Positions 19,636-30,600 of a stretch of DNA of 64,000 nucleotides are shown here, in pieces (the stretch's first letter is position 1; each line of letters begins with the position of its first letter). The notes under the pieces were generated by a model. That model had not been told where the DNA came from and did no database searches. It was given only the letters and a program-made list of their open reading frames with translations. Source of the stretch: Ustilago trichophora (taxonomy: Eukaryota; Basidiomycota; Ustilaginomycetes; Ustilaginales; Ustilaginaceae); the NCBI GenBank assembly GCA_900323505.1, contig OOIN01000048.1, positions 347,248-411,247 of the forward strand. Direction: 5' to 3'. Both the position numbers and the translations under genes were made by a program.

Positions 19636-22600
19636 ATGGACTCTTCTCAATCATCACATCCTGGCCAGGACCAGACCGGCGCAGAAGCAGCTCCTGATTC
19701 TGCTCTGCACGGCTCCACCGATGAGCAAGCTGGCGGAAATGCCGCCGCTTCGATCCCTGCCATTTCGGTGACCAGAATGGGTTCGCTTTCACCGGCACAG
19801 CCATCGGTACCCACCGAACGACCTTCCCTGAATCACATCAATCTGCCATCCTCCTCATCGCATCAAGAGCAACAATCACCTGACGCGGTGCAACAGTTTG
19901 AGGCTCAGCCAGAACTTGCTATCAGTCAAGCATCGCCACCTCTAGATGCCGCCAACACCACCAACACCACCACCAACCATTCCAGCACCTTTTCATCAGA
20001 TCATCAGCAAGGCACTCGCAATCGAGCAAGGGCACGTAACACTGCAGCAGGCGCAACAGCGGCAGAAAGCACATCCACCACTGCTGATATCGATCAAGCA
20101 GAAAAACAGCCACAGCAGCAATCGCGGCAACAGCAATCCTCATCTGCCAACGATGACACCAACAAAGGCAAGCGCAAACCCAGCAGTAGCCGCGCAAAGA
20201 GGCATTGGAAGCGTTTTGCCAAAATGATTGGCTTCGATCCTCTGCCATGGTACATTAGCTGGATCTTCCCTTGTCTCACCTGGCCCAAACTCAAACCCGT
20301 CATCCGATCCTCCTTGCTCGCCTGGATCTGTATGCTTCTCCTCCTCATCGGTCCCACTGAGCGCGCGCTCGGCAGCGCTTCCTTCCTTGTTATTGTTGCC
20401 AGTTTCATCATGCCCGCCGAAGCACCACTTGCTGCCGTCGTCGAACGCGAATTCTTTACCCTCCTCTTTGTCTGCGCTGCCTGGGCCTGGTCCGTCATTG
20501 CCACCGCCATCGCTCACGCAGCGCGCAACAACAAGGTTCCCCGTGCTCAAGCTAGCATCCAAAGAGCCATCAAAGGCGACTACATCGAGGCAGCGCCCAG
20601 CATCGTCTGCGCCGTCTTTCTCTCGATTGGCTCTGCTGTCGTTCTTTACGTCAAGATCCGCTTCGGTCCCGGTCCTTTCCTCTTTGCCAGCGTATTGAGC
20701 TGCATTCTCATGAACATCAGCTTGACCTACGCACCACTTTACCCTTTCCCCTTCTATACCCTGGGTCAATCCGTCGTAGTACCTCTGGCTCTCAAGGCTG
20801 CCATCAACATCTTTCTCAGCGTCGTATTCTTTCCCAAGTCGGTCAACTCGCAATTCGTCGAACGCCTCGTCGCTGTGCTCAACCCTATTGCCGCGGCTTG
20901 CGGCGATCAGGTCAAGCTCTTGCAAACCTCACCTCTCGACACGCCTTCAAAGCCGGATAGCACCGAGACGGAGGGGAGCAAGGAGAGCAAAGACGGCTTC
21001 GACTTTGAGTTCGTCAAGAACAAGCTATCGGCCGCCGAAGGTGGATTGGTGCCCATGGCAATGGCTTCGCGTCTTTTGACACGCGAGATTTCATTTGGTT
21101 TGGCAAGTGGGGATGACCTCAAGGCTTTGGAGCGATTGTCACGTTCGCTCATTGCTCCTGCCGACGGTTGGTCGTACTACTATTCCTCAATCAAAGCCGA
21201 CATCCAACTGGCACATTTTCCCAGGACACCAGTCCCTTCGCGATTAGCAACACCGGCAATTACACCTGCCATCACTCCTCGTACTTCGCTCGAACATTCA
21301 AGAGATCATTCCGAGTTGGGTCACGCAAGTCAACGTGATGCCGCCCACCAGGCTTCTGGACACAGAGACAGCCTGCCGCAGGTGCATTATCCTCAGTTGC
21401 ATCCTCCTTCTCGCCCACATTCACCAGCATTGACACCGCTCACCCCATTTGCCACCGCCAATCCAGCTCCGCACCATGATGCATCGCACATGCTGGTCCC
21501 AGCCTCGGGAACAAGCACTCCACATCGTGAATCTCCGCTGCACGGAGAGGTGTTCCCTCACGACGCTTCCAATGCAGCTGGCTTCCGCCAGCTCGATGAA
21601 CATCCCTCTGTCCAGCCAGGCAACGAGTTCACTTCATCTCGCTTCCGCAAGATGGCTCGTTCCATTGCAGCTGCTTCACGCAGCTCCTCTCCCCGCCGCT
21701 GGATCCATCACGGCCACCACAGCTCGGTGGATGTCCGCGATCATGCTCACCATCACCATGACGGTCGTCACAATAATGCATGGGATCGCTCCAACCAGCT
21801 CCTGCACAACTTTGTGCATAAGCGTGATCCCGCACCCGTCGCCATTTGGGAGTCGATCCGCTTTGGAAATCTCGAGACTTACCTCCACACGCCTGCATCC
21901 AACTACATCACCGAGATGTTTGCCCAGCTCGTCCGCGAGACCTCGTCGGATCTTTTGACCGCGGATGCAGAGGCCATCAAGCACATCGTAGCTTGGTTGA
22001 CGTATCTCAACTCGCACCGTTACACTTTCCTGCACGATTGCTTCTTCCTCTCCCAGGAGAAACGCGCGGAAAAGGGCCGCAAACAGGCGGACGAGACGAG
22101 CAAAGTCATTGCCAGCGTCGAAGCAAAGCTGACCGAGTTCAGACAGTCACAGCGACTCAAGGTGCTGGATCCCTACCGAGACGCACTGCGAGCGCACGGC
22201 GAGGCGGCTCTCAGCAGCACTGATCTCACAGCGGAGCTAGACTTGCGGACTGGACCAGGAGAGATTGGCAAGATTCACCACCGGTATCTGTACCAAGCAT
22301 GGCTGCATCAGTTCCACACCATCAGCTTTACCGAGCGATTGCTCCAGTTGCTGCGAGAGATCGAGACACTTCAGAGGCAGAGGACGTCGGCTCGCGTATG
22401 GTTCCCACACTGGCCACGCATGTTTTCCGTTGATGCGTGGCGCAATTCGTCTGCAGATGTTCATGAGGCTGACGAGCCGGATGGCGATCCTGATCATATC
22501 CCGGACATCACCAATGATACTCCCGCTGCTTCACGACAGCAAAGTCGGGGAAGCCATACTGTGGTGGATCATGACGACTCTTCCAATGACAAAAGCCAAG

Positions 22601-24231
22601 CCAAGGGTGGCAAGGGTGAGAAGACTGGAGATAAGCATGCTCACATGCACGCACACGCGCACTTCCGCAGCGCTGACTATGATCACGACCATGACCGTTC
22701 CACCACTGCCGACGGTGTCGGATCCGACCCCATTGTCGATCTTGGTTCCACGCGTGCCCGAGACCCAGATGCGCTTGATCCAGAAGGTTTCCTCCAGGTC
22801 GTGGGACATACCATCTACTTTTGGACGCGGCGCCCGTTCCAAGGTAACTTCCTGTTTGGTGTCAAAGCAGCCGTGCTCATTGCGCTCGTCTCGCTGCCTG
22901 CTTTTATGAAGTCCTCCGCAGGCTGGTGTTACGAGAACCGCGCCATCTGGGCTATCTTCATGGCGCAGCTCACCCTGGCACGCTTCCGCGGCGAAACCGC
23001 CTTTGCACTCCTCTCACGTATCCTTGCCACTATCATTGGTGTCATTTTTGGTCTCATCATTTGGTACATTTCTACCGGTGATGGACGCGGGAACGCGTAC
23101 GGACTGGGCGCGACGACAGCGGTGGCGTTCCCACTGGTGATGATGTACAGGATCTACTTCCCAGGCCCTCCCATCACGCCCATCATCGCATCAGTGACGA
23201 CGGCGTTGATTGTTGGTTACAGCTGGAAGGATGTCACGAATCCAACACCCGGTGCGCCAGGGTATGGATGGGATACGGCGTGGAGAAGGTTTGTTACCGT
23301 CGTCATTGGTGTCTCGGCAGCATACATCTTTAGCTACTTGCCGCCAAGTTCGACGCTCAGGCAGTATCAGCGACTGTCGCATGGAGCTACGATTGCCGAG
23401 TTAGGCAAGATCTATTGCGCTGTGGTAGGCATCGCTAGCCATCCTCATCAGCAACAACACCAGCAGCAGCAACAGCAGAGCCATGCTGTAGGGACCAAGA
23501 GCGCACACATGCAGTCGAGGCCAGGATCACGCCGCCCGTCACTGCACCAGACCGAAGCACCAGAGTCTGTTGCGCACCCGGAAGAGCATCACCTGCTAAA
23601 TGTGCATCCCTCTTCAGAGCTGGTTCGCAAACGCATCATTGCTGTTCGTGCCAAACTTCGACGACTGTCGATGATCTCTGTCAACGTCTCCTACGAGTTT
23701 TCTTTACGTGGGCGATGGCCTGCTGCCCGATATCGCGAGCTGCTCGAAGTGCAGATGCAGATCTCGAAACTGCTTTCTCACTGTCTTGCCATCCTGGAAC
23801 GACTAGGTCCAGCCTACTCGATTGCACTTTTACGACGCACACGCTTCCTAGATCCCAGATTCCTCGGCGACGTAGTCAGCGTAATCTCCATGTGCTCTAC
23901 CGCTCTGAAAACCGGCCAACCTCTACCCCAAATCACTCCCTGCCCTTTGGTCGACCGCTTCATGGACACTCCACACGGATTCAACGCCTATCTGCCTACC
24001 GAAGGATCGGCCTCCTCCGGAGTCGATGAGATCTTGGCCACTCTACCAGCCAAGATCACCATGGCCACATTGGAAGACGCAGAGTACATGACGTTCAGCG
24101 TAGGCGTAGCAACGCTGTTTGGACTGGTGATGAGGATCGATAAGCTGTGTGTAGCGGTGAAGGAGTTGGTGGGGGAGAGCTATGCGGTGCCAGTGGACGT
24201 TCATAGGATGTTGAGAAGGAATGGGAATTAG
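19636..24231 (+). CDS. Large ArAE_2/FUSC-type membrane protein (BFR4-like, brefeldin-A-sensitivity related)
   Basis: 1531 residues in one exon. Two hydrophobic blocks are visible: about 200-400 (WYISWIFPCLTWPKLKP, WICMLLLLIGPTE, then several TM helices, the ArAE_2 N-terminal six-TM unit) and about 1070-1240 (NFLFGVKAAVLIALVSLPAF, AIWAIFMAQLTLARFRGETAF, the FUSC-like second six-TM unit). This split two-block plan, with long cytosolic Ser/His-rich loops between and a C-terminal helical domain (about 1330-1531), matches the fungal aromatic-acid-exporter family PF10337/PF10334, which includes the S. pombe brefeldin A sensitivity protein. Likely a plasma-membrane or ER anion/drug exporter; substrate unknown. 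Poly-His and poly-Gln patches occur in the loops. Confidence 0.82.
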   Translation: MDSSQSSHPGQDQTGAEAAPDSALHGSTDEQAGGNAAASIPAISVTRMGSLSPAQPSVPTERPSLNHINLPSSSSHQEQQSPDAVQQFEAQPELAISQASPPLDAANTTNTTTNHSSTFSSDHQQGTRNRARARNTAAGATAAESTSTTADIDQAEKQPQQQSRQQQSSSANDDTNKGKRKPSSSRAKRHWKRFAKMIGFDPLPWYISWIFPCLTWPKLKPVIRSSLLAWICMLLLLIGPTERALGSASFLVIVASFIMPAEAPLAAVVEREFFTLLFVCAAWAWSVIATAIAHAARNNKVPRAQASIQRAIKGDYIEAAPSIVCAVFLSIGSAVVLYVKIRFGPGPFLFASVLSCILMNISLTYAPLYPFPFYTLGQSVVVPLALKAAINIFLSVVFFPKSVNSQFVERLVAVLNPIAAACGDQVKLLQTSPLDTPSKPDSTETEGSKESKDGFDFEFVKNKLSAAEGGLVPMAMASRLLTREISFGLASGDDLKALERLSRSLIAPADGWSYYYSSIKADIQLAHFPRTPVPSRLATPAITPAITPRTSLEHSRDHSELGHASQRDAAHQASGHRDSLPQVHYPQLHPPSRPHSPALTPLTPFATANPAPHHDASHMLVPASGTSTPHRESPLHGEVFPHDASNAAGFRQLDEHPSVQPGNEFTSSRFRKMARSIAAASRSSSPRRWIHHGHHSSVDVRDHAHHHHDGRHNNAWDRSNQLLHNFVHKRDPAPVAIWESIRFGNLETYLHTPASNYITEMFAQLVRETSSDLLTADAEAIKHIVAWLTYLNSHRYTFLHDCFFLSQEKRAEKGRKQADETSKVIASVEAKLTEFRQSQRLKVLDPYRDALRAHGEAALSSTDLTAELDLRTGPGEIGKIHHRYLYQAWLHQFHTISFTERLLQLLREIETLQRQRTSARVWFPHWPRMFSVDAWRNSSADVHEADEPDGDPDHIPDITNDTPAASRQQSRGSHTVVDHDDSSNDKSQAKGGKGEKTGDKHAHMHAHAHFRSADYDHDHDRSTTADGVGSDPIVDLGSTRARDPDALDPEGFLQVVGHTIYFWTRRPFQGNFLFGVKAAVLIALVSLPAFMKSSAGWCYENRAIWAIFMAQLTLARFRGETAFALLSRILATIIGVIFGLIIWYISTGDGRGNAYGLGATTAVAFPLVMMYRIYFPGPPITPIIASVTTALIVGYSWKDVTNPTPGAPGYGWDTAWRRFVTVVIGVSAAYIFSYLPPSSTLRQYQRLSHGATIAELGKIYCAVVGIASHPHQQQHQQQQQQSHAVGTKSAHMQSRPGSRRPSLHQTEAPESVAHPEEHHLLNVHPSSELVRKRIIAVRAKLRRLSMISVNVSYEFSLRGRWPAARYRELLEVQMQISKLLSHCLAILERLGPAYSIALLRRTRFLDPRFLGDVVSVISMCSTALKTGQPLPQITPCPLVDRFMDTPHGFNAYLPTEGSASSGVDEILATLPAKITMATLEDAEYMTFSVGVATLFGLVMRIDKLCVAVKELVGESYAVPVDVHRMLRRNGN

Positions 24232-24478
24232 AGGGCCAAGAGATGTATTTGTATTGCCTTGTATACAAACCGTTGAAGCAGGAATGCGCACTTGTTGATG
24301 GGAAAATGATTAGGATTGTGATGTTGACCGATGATGGCAAAGCTAGTCCAGTTGCATAGCTTCATCAGCGACTACTAAGTGGCCGTCAAACGGAGCCTGC
24401 TGTTGCTGTGGCAGATCCTGTTCTGGGGGCGTATGACTGAGACGTTGCCGTTTGGCCCTTTCCAAAGACTCTTGCGTG
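24232..24478. other. Convergent intergenic region
   Basis: Between the transporter stop codon and the last exon of the UBX gene. The region continues an open frame past the UBX stop (24343-24478) that would need a different splice; judged unlikely. Confidence 0.4.
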
Positions 24479-25458
24479 TCACTTCTCTGCAACCATTTTT
24501 TAAACGAGAGATAAGATTGTCAGTATACATTTGCATACTCTTTCCTTTCTTGCAGCGGCCAGTGAGGGTGCGTGTGTGTGTGTGGTGGAGATTGGGACGA
24601 CTTACTGACAATGTTTTTGAGCCATTTGGGCATTGGTTTGGCCTCTTTGGATGGACTACCTTGGGCAGGGGTGGGGGAAGGTGAAGGTTGGTCGAATGAG
24701 GGTGGTGGTGTTAACGGTTTTGCTTGGTGTTTGAGTTCGGATTTTAGTGGGGCTGGAAAGGCGTTTGCTACAACAATAGCCCAATCATATAATGTGATGT
24801 TAGTAACTTTCTCATGTTGAAACGATGTAATGGTTCAATTGAGGTCGGAGGGTACAGGGTACTTACAATTCATCCCGGCTTCATCCCATTTCAAACTAAC
24901 CACAGCACTCGGAATCAATCCCAACTCTCTCAACGTTTTCCCCTTGACCTTTTTATCCCCCTCTTTGTATTCTACCTTTGGAGGAGCTGTATAGATCACC
25001 ACCGCCTTTCCCTTTGCTGTATCATCCAGACACTCGTCCAAGAACGCATAGACTGAATCGATCGTGTCGCTTTCCCTGAAGGATTTCTCAATCATAGTCC
25101 TGTCGCTGAAACGGATACGAATTCGAACATTGTCCCAAGTTCGATTGCGGGAAGAATGTAGTCCCAGTTGGGCCTCTTGACGTTCTCTCAGGGCTCGGGT
25201 TAGGAGGGGTGCATCGGGACCATTGCGTTGGAGGAGGGTCGAGCGAAAGGCGGTTTTGAGTTCTTCAGGTGTCGGTTTGAGATCTTCCTCTGCTTCGGAG
25301 ATGGCATGTACGGATGAAAAGGTGGTGGAAGAGGTGGAAGATGTTGGAGGAAGAAAGACTCGCACTTGTCCTCCAACTGCTGATGAAGAGGAAGCGGAAG
25401 AGTTGCTACCAGATCCGGAACCAGAGGCGATGGGTGCATTCGGTTGGTCAGAAGACAT
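24479..25458 (-). CDS. UBX-domain protein, short TUG/ASPSCR1-Ubx4 type
   Basis: Three minus-strand exons: 24867-25458, 24606-24767 and an 8-nt terminal exon 24479-24486, giving 253 residues. Introns of 99 and 119 nt have GTAAGT donors and GTAG/GCAG acceptors. The UBX fold is at about 130-205 (VRIRIRFSDRTMIEKSFRES, SVYAFLDECL, KTLRELGLIPSAVVSLKW). The splice ends the protein with PKWLKNIVKK, similar to the PKWLK tail of ASPSCR1/TUG proteins. UBX proteins recruit Cdc48/p97; TUG/Ubx4 members disassemble p97 hexamers or act in ERAD. Unlike human TUG there is no N-terminal ubiquitin-like domain. Divergent from the LYC1-like gene. Confidence 0.68.
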
Positions 25459-25554
25459 TGTACGTGATGTGTACAAGAGGGTTGGTGATGGTCGTAGTGG
25501 GTGAGAGGGAAGACCGAACAAAGGGTGTAAAAGATTCAGGAGAAGATAGAGAGG

Positions 25555-25602
<48 letters not shown>

Positions 25603-25900
25603 GTGAGGTGTTGGACTCGTTGCTGCTGAGTGTGAGGTGGAGGCCAAAGCACTTAAGGTTTGCACGCAACGCGTCAGCTGAGCATTCGGACCAAAAAGGG
25701 AAAAAAAAAACCCCAAATTTGTTAGATCTCTTCGAACCCTCTGCCATAGCGGGGCGAAAATCGAGCCGAGTTGTTCGGGCGTCAGAGGTCGATCTGGAAG
25801 AAACTCAGCCTTTTGGATAGCCGGGTCACGCACATACATCCTTCTTCTTTCTCTTCCACTTCTTTACACACATACACACCATCCACGTCGCCGCAAAAAC
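25459..25900. promoter_or_regulatory. Divergent promoter, UBX gene / LYC1-like gene
   Basis: 442 bp containing a 40-nt perfect GA microsatellite (25560-25600) about 100 nt before the UBX start codon, so probably in its leader or core promoter. Confidence 0.5.
25560..25600. repeat. (AG)n microsatellite
   Basis: About 20 uninterrupted AG units between two divergent start codons. Confidence 0.9.
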
Positions 25901-27142
25901 ATGACAACAGGCTACGTGCTAGTACCAGCAACCGAAGCCCAAGACCAGATCGCCACCGAGCGCGAATGGGTAGAATGGGGACAACCGCTGTTGACGCTCG
26001 ACCAGTTTGTTACGCGAGAAAAGGTGATTCTCGGCACCTCGGATTTCTCCACCACCCGTCGACAGCGATGGGTCCTCGTCCCTGCGGATGACACTACGAC
26101 GACGGATTTCTTGTCCGCCTGCGAGACGTATAGACGGCCAATACTGATCAAGAGGCCCAAGGAGGAGGTTGAGAGAGGGTTGAGCTACAGTATCTGCTCC
26201 GTTTTTGTACCAGAGAATAAGAGGAGGTTGGGTTACGCAGGGTTGATGATGAAGTTGCTTCAGGAGAACTTGAGCCCGCAGGGGGAGGTGCCAAGGGGAT
26301 TGGAGGAGCAAGAGGAGCTGCAGGTCAAGGGGAGCGGAGCGGTTGTGAAAGGGCTGGCTGGGGAAGAGGGAGAATTGGGGGATGGTGGGAAATATGGAAG
26401 GAACGCAACTTGCTCGTTCTTATACAGTGATATCGGAGAATATTACTCTCAATTCGGATGGAAGGTGGTTGGTAACCGTCATATTGAATGGGCGCCTCTG
26501 TCTGAATCTCCCATTCCTCTGCCAGAGAATGCTCAATGGCTCACCGTGGAAGATCTCAACTCGCTCGCCAAGCTCGATCGGGACCAGCTTCTCGCCGAAC
26601 TTGAAACTTGTTCCTCCTCATCGATCAAGTTCTGCATCGACGACCCCAACGCAACATCCTGGCGCTGGCTCATCAAGCGAACCAGTTTCTACGCCACCAC
26701 TTTACTATCCGCCTCCTCTGCCAAACCGTCCCACTTTGGCCTGCGCATCCCTGCCAATGACGGAACAGGAGACAGTTACGCAGTATGGATGTTTGACTAT
26801 ATCGAGCGCAAGATCGCCATTCTTCGTCTCAGATTTACCTCAAAGGAGGCGTTTGAGCAGTTGATTGGGGCGGTGAGGGGGCAAGCGGCCAAATTTGGGA
26901 TGAACAAGTGTCTGGCATGGAATGTGGATCTTTCTAGCCTTGGTTTAGAGCTCACGGATGAAGATGAGGACAAGTTGAAGCAAGACGGGAAAGTGGATAG
27001 ACTTTGGGATGAGTTGCAGGGCGGGAGTGTGGTAGAGAGACAGGGAAGCGGGGCGAGTCTGCCCGCGCTGGCTTGGTACGGGGACAAGAAGAAGGGGGAG
27101 AAGGTGGAATGGGTTTGCAACGAGTACGGATGGTGGTGCTAA
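25901..27142 (+). CDS. LYC1-like GNAT N-acetyltransferase
   Basis: 413 residues, single exon. The N-terminal part carries a GNAT fold (LSYSICSVFVPENKRRLGYAGLMMKLL at about 99-125 contains motif A, with RRLGYAG as the acetyl-CoA loop). CSFLYSDIGEYYSQFGWKVV is the hallmark found in the Yarrowia LYC1 lysine N6-acetyltransferase group, where catabolic acetylation of lysine is known. The C-terminal domain (about 210-413) ends in KVEWVCNEYGWWC, also typical. Cytosolic; lysine as substrate is inferred from the family, not shown. Confidence 0.8.
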   Translation: MTTGYVLVPATEAQDQIATEREWVEWGQPLLTLDQFVTREKVILGTSDFSTTRRQRWVLVPADDTTTTDFLSACETYRRPILIKRPKEEVERGLSYSICSVFVPENKRRLGYAGLMMKLLQENLSPQGEVPRGLEEQEELQVKGSGAVVKGLAGEEGELGDGGKYGRNATCSFLYSDIGEYYSQFGWKVVGNRHIEWAPLSESPIPLPENAQWLTVEDLNSLAKLDRDQLLAELETCSSSSIKFCIDDPNATSWRWLIKRTSFYATTLLSASSAKPSHFGLRIPANDGTGDSYAVWMFDYIERKIAILRLRFTSKEAFEQLIGAVRGQAAKFGMNKCLAWNVDLSSLGLELTDEDEDKLKQDGKVDRLWDELQGGSVVERQGSGASLPALAWYGDKKKGEKVEWVCNEYGWWC

Positions 27143-27618
27143 GTATATTCACAGTTTTGTCCTTTTCATACATTACATTCGCATTCTAGGAATGGATAAC
27201 AGTTCAGTACTGTACAGTACACCCAGAGTCTTTGCTGTGATGGCTGTGCGTAGTGTATTGTGAAGTGGCCAAGATGGAGGGAAATGGGGGCAAGGCTGTA
27301 CTGACATGTGAGCATTCTCTTCGGGAATTCACGCCGACGCGTCTAAATTTTCGAACAAGTTGCTGTTGCTGCTTGCTGCTGTTTGTTGGCTGCGTTGGAC
27401 CCTGTTTGCGTGTGTTGGCTGTGCGGGTGAAATTTGAGCGTGTTGATGTGTTGGTCTCAAAGCGGTGTGTGTTGTTTCCCACGCTCTGACGGTATAGAGC
27501 CCAAATGAAGTCACGCACCTCTTGACCCTATCACACCATCATCTGCTCTTTCAGCATCAGCATCAGCATCGGAACACATCCGCTCGGCTTGCTGAGTGAT
27601 CACACACACACACACATC
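27143..27618. promoter_or_regulatory. Upstream region of the Ser-rich coiled-coil gene
   Basis: 476 bp without a gene. It holds the best palindrome of the window, GTACTGTACAGTAC (27207-27220), and a (CA)n run (27601-27615) directly before the ATG at 27619. Confidence 0.5.
27207..27220. repeat. Perfect 14-bp palindrome GTACTGTACAGTAC
   Basis: Exactly self-complementary; member of the recurrent TACAGTAC/TACTGTAC group. Lies 65 bp after the LYC1-like stop codon and about 400 bp before the next start. Confidence 0.7.
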
Positions 27619-30600
27619 ATGTCGGCTCAGTCGCGCTCACCCTCACCCAAGCGCAAAGCACAACAACAGCAATCACAACAGCGCATCGGTGGGATCGGCG
27701 TCCTTTCCTCACCCAAGTTCTCGTTTCGTGCGGCGCTTGTTCAGCACAAGTCGAAACTTGCAGCCAAAACAGGTACTGCCAGCAACGACACGAGTGTAGT
27801 CATCCAAACCGATGCCAAACCAACACCGCAACAGTCACTGCTCAACTCGACTTCGCAAGATAGCAAGATCACTCGACCCATCCGCAGCGTTGCCACCTCC
27901 AGCATTCCCTCTCTCAGCGCCAGGGGAAGGTTCAACTCGACCTCGTCCGAAGCTGCTTCCACATCCACATTACCAAGGCGCAGAAATGCAGATCCGAGTC
28001 CAGAACCAAGCCGTGCTTCCAGTTCGCTCGGCAAGCGGCCGATGGATGAAGCTGCCTCCATCGCAGCATTGGGGGATAGCAGCTCGATCAGTGACTTTGG
28101 TCCGATCATGCGCTCCAAGGGTGCCACTTGCTCGATGAGCGCGATCAACAAGAACGCATCAGTGGCATCAGCTCGCGGTGCAACCAAACTACCTGGCCCA
28201 CCATCGGCTCGATCGCAGTGGTCTGGCACCGCATCTCTCAAATCAGTGCCTTCTCCGTCCACCTCCAAGGCCCCACGAAAGATCGCACGATCCGACAGCG
28301 TAGCAGAGGTCCACGCAGCTATCCCCAACAGTAGCACCGTCTCACCAGCGGAAACGCGCATCGGAAGCGTGAGAACTCGAACCATCAGCGCCTCGGCAAG
28401 ACCGATACCGTCAACACAGCAGAGACCAAAGATCGGAACTTTACCGAAGCCAAAACCTAGAATAGTGCCAGTCAAGACACTGCTCGATGAAAGGCCATCG
28501 GGACTGCTCGGAGATGATCATGGCGAAGGATCGGAATCAGACGACGAGGAAGATGATGGAGATGACGACGAAGACGGATTGGAAGGTCCGGACGTGTCAA
28601 GAATCCGCACAAAACGCATTGTCAGTCAAGGTAGTGATGTCAGTACAACGCAACAGTCCGCAGCGGCGCAAGCAAAGATGCTTCCTCCCTCTTTCGTCAC
28701 TGGCTCGACTGGCTCGAGGATCCCTAGCATTGGAAGTACAGGAGCGAGGACGGCAAGCCGTCCGCACAGGAGATCCTCCAGCAACAGCGTCAACCTTGCC
28801 GCTTCCGTCGGCGGTGAGAAGGAGAACATCTCGCAGATGCCTCCGGGAAATGCGGGAAACAAGCGACACAGCGTAGGAGGGGCGTTTGGATCGCAAGGCC
28901 GGGTCAGATCTAGCTTGCCCCTGGCAGTGACACAGCCTGTACCTCAAGAGAAGCAAGCTGAGAGCATTCGAGAGGTATCTCACTCCGAGCAGGGTTTTGC
29001 TCAGCCTCCTCAGCCGGATCCATCTACACCAGCATCACCAACAAAGTCCACCACCACCACCACCACCCTCTCCGCCCTCCGATCGCGTGGTCTGCAGTCC
29101 GATTCAACCAAAGCGGCCAAAATGGAGTCCCTGCCTTCCCGTTCAAGCAGGCAAGACCTCGGCATCAAATCCTCCATCATCTCTGCCAACCCCATCCATC
29201 CGTCCATTCTTGCACTCCAGGCCAAAACCACACAACATCAGCCCATCAGCACTCCGGAAGCGCTGATAAAGGCTAAAAAGCGTCTGAGTGGGGCACTTCT
29301 CTCGTCTTCCTCCTCTTCGTCCACGCTGAGTGCGGTAGGATCGACAGCGTCGCCCTCCGAGAGAGTGTCGAGTCTGGCCAGATCGACATCGGTCAACAGG
29401 TTTGGCTCGCTGAAAAAGACACAAAGTACCCCGAGGAGCGCGGTCAAGCAGCAAGAAGTGGGGACAGGGATGACGCCTGCCACTTCAGCAGCGACGTTAC
29501 CGAGGTCTGGATCGCGGTCGCCCATCAAATCCTCGCTTCTGTTGTTCCCCACTGGACCGAGTGAAGTGGCCGAAGAAGCCAAGCAGCAGAGTAAGAAGGA
29601 AGCCATGTCTCCTGCGGTTGTCAGAAAGCTCGCCCTGTCAAACGCGAGATCGACATCCAACAGCGCACGCAACCGCGTCTTGTCATCTAGCGAGATCGAT
29701 GCCAACCTCCTTGCTAGTCTCAGGGTCGTCGCGCAAAAGGCCAATCTCAAGGTTCGTGACTTGCTCGATGAGGAAAAACAGCAGCGACAGCGATCAGAAT
29801 CGGAGCAGCAGGAGGATATGGTTGAGACACTTTCCGATTTGTCCCCAGAGGATCACAGAGATGCGCAGCAGCAGAGGTTGCGCAGGCAAGCATCGGAAGA
29901 GCTCGAAGCGCTGGCAGGAGATGTCTCGGTAGATCTCATGGCACTCGACCTTGCAGCTGGATCGCCTAGTTCCGATGTAAGCATGTTGCGCTCTCCGCTG
30001 TTGGGGAACGGAGAGTATCTGGATACGCCGCCGAGCGTCCTCACCAGTATGGCTCCAAAGGACGACGATCGCACCGAGACCACACCACAGGCGGGTGAAG
30101 TGGATGATGATGCGACCGACACTTCCTGCGCCTCTCCTTCCGTTCGTGCTGCTGCTCTGCGGCTACCTCGCCAACACCTCAGCACCACATTCGGAGATAA
30201 CCCGGCTGAAGGTGCGGAAACCCCGGTCCGAAGGAGCTACAGAAACGTCCCCTCGATCCCATCTACACCCTTCCCAAATCCCCTTGCTTCGCCGTCAAAG
30301 AGTGCAAGAGCTTACCCGCCGTCTACGGGGATGTCAGCGAGGACGAGGACGAGACTGAAAAAGGCGTTGCGGGAGTCGCTTGGAATCGAGGCACATTTTG
30401 CCACTCTTAATCTGACTACTGCGGCGAATGCTTCAGCTTCGTCGAATGATGTCAAACTGGTCGACCAGAAGGTGGAAAAGGCAAGCAAGGAGGAAGCAAA
30501 GAATGGAGGCGGAGGTTTGAGGCAGAGCATCAGTGCGATGCTCCTCACTGACGACGATGCGTATCTCGACGAGCTGGTTAGTGCGGTTGCTAGGATTGGG

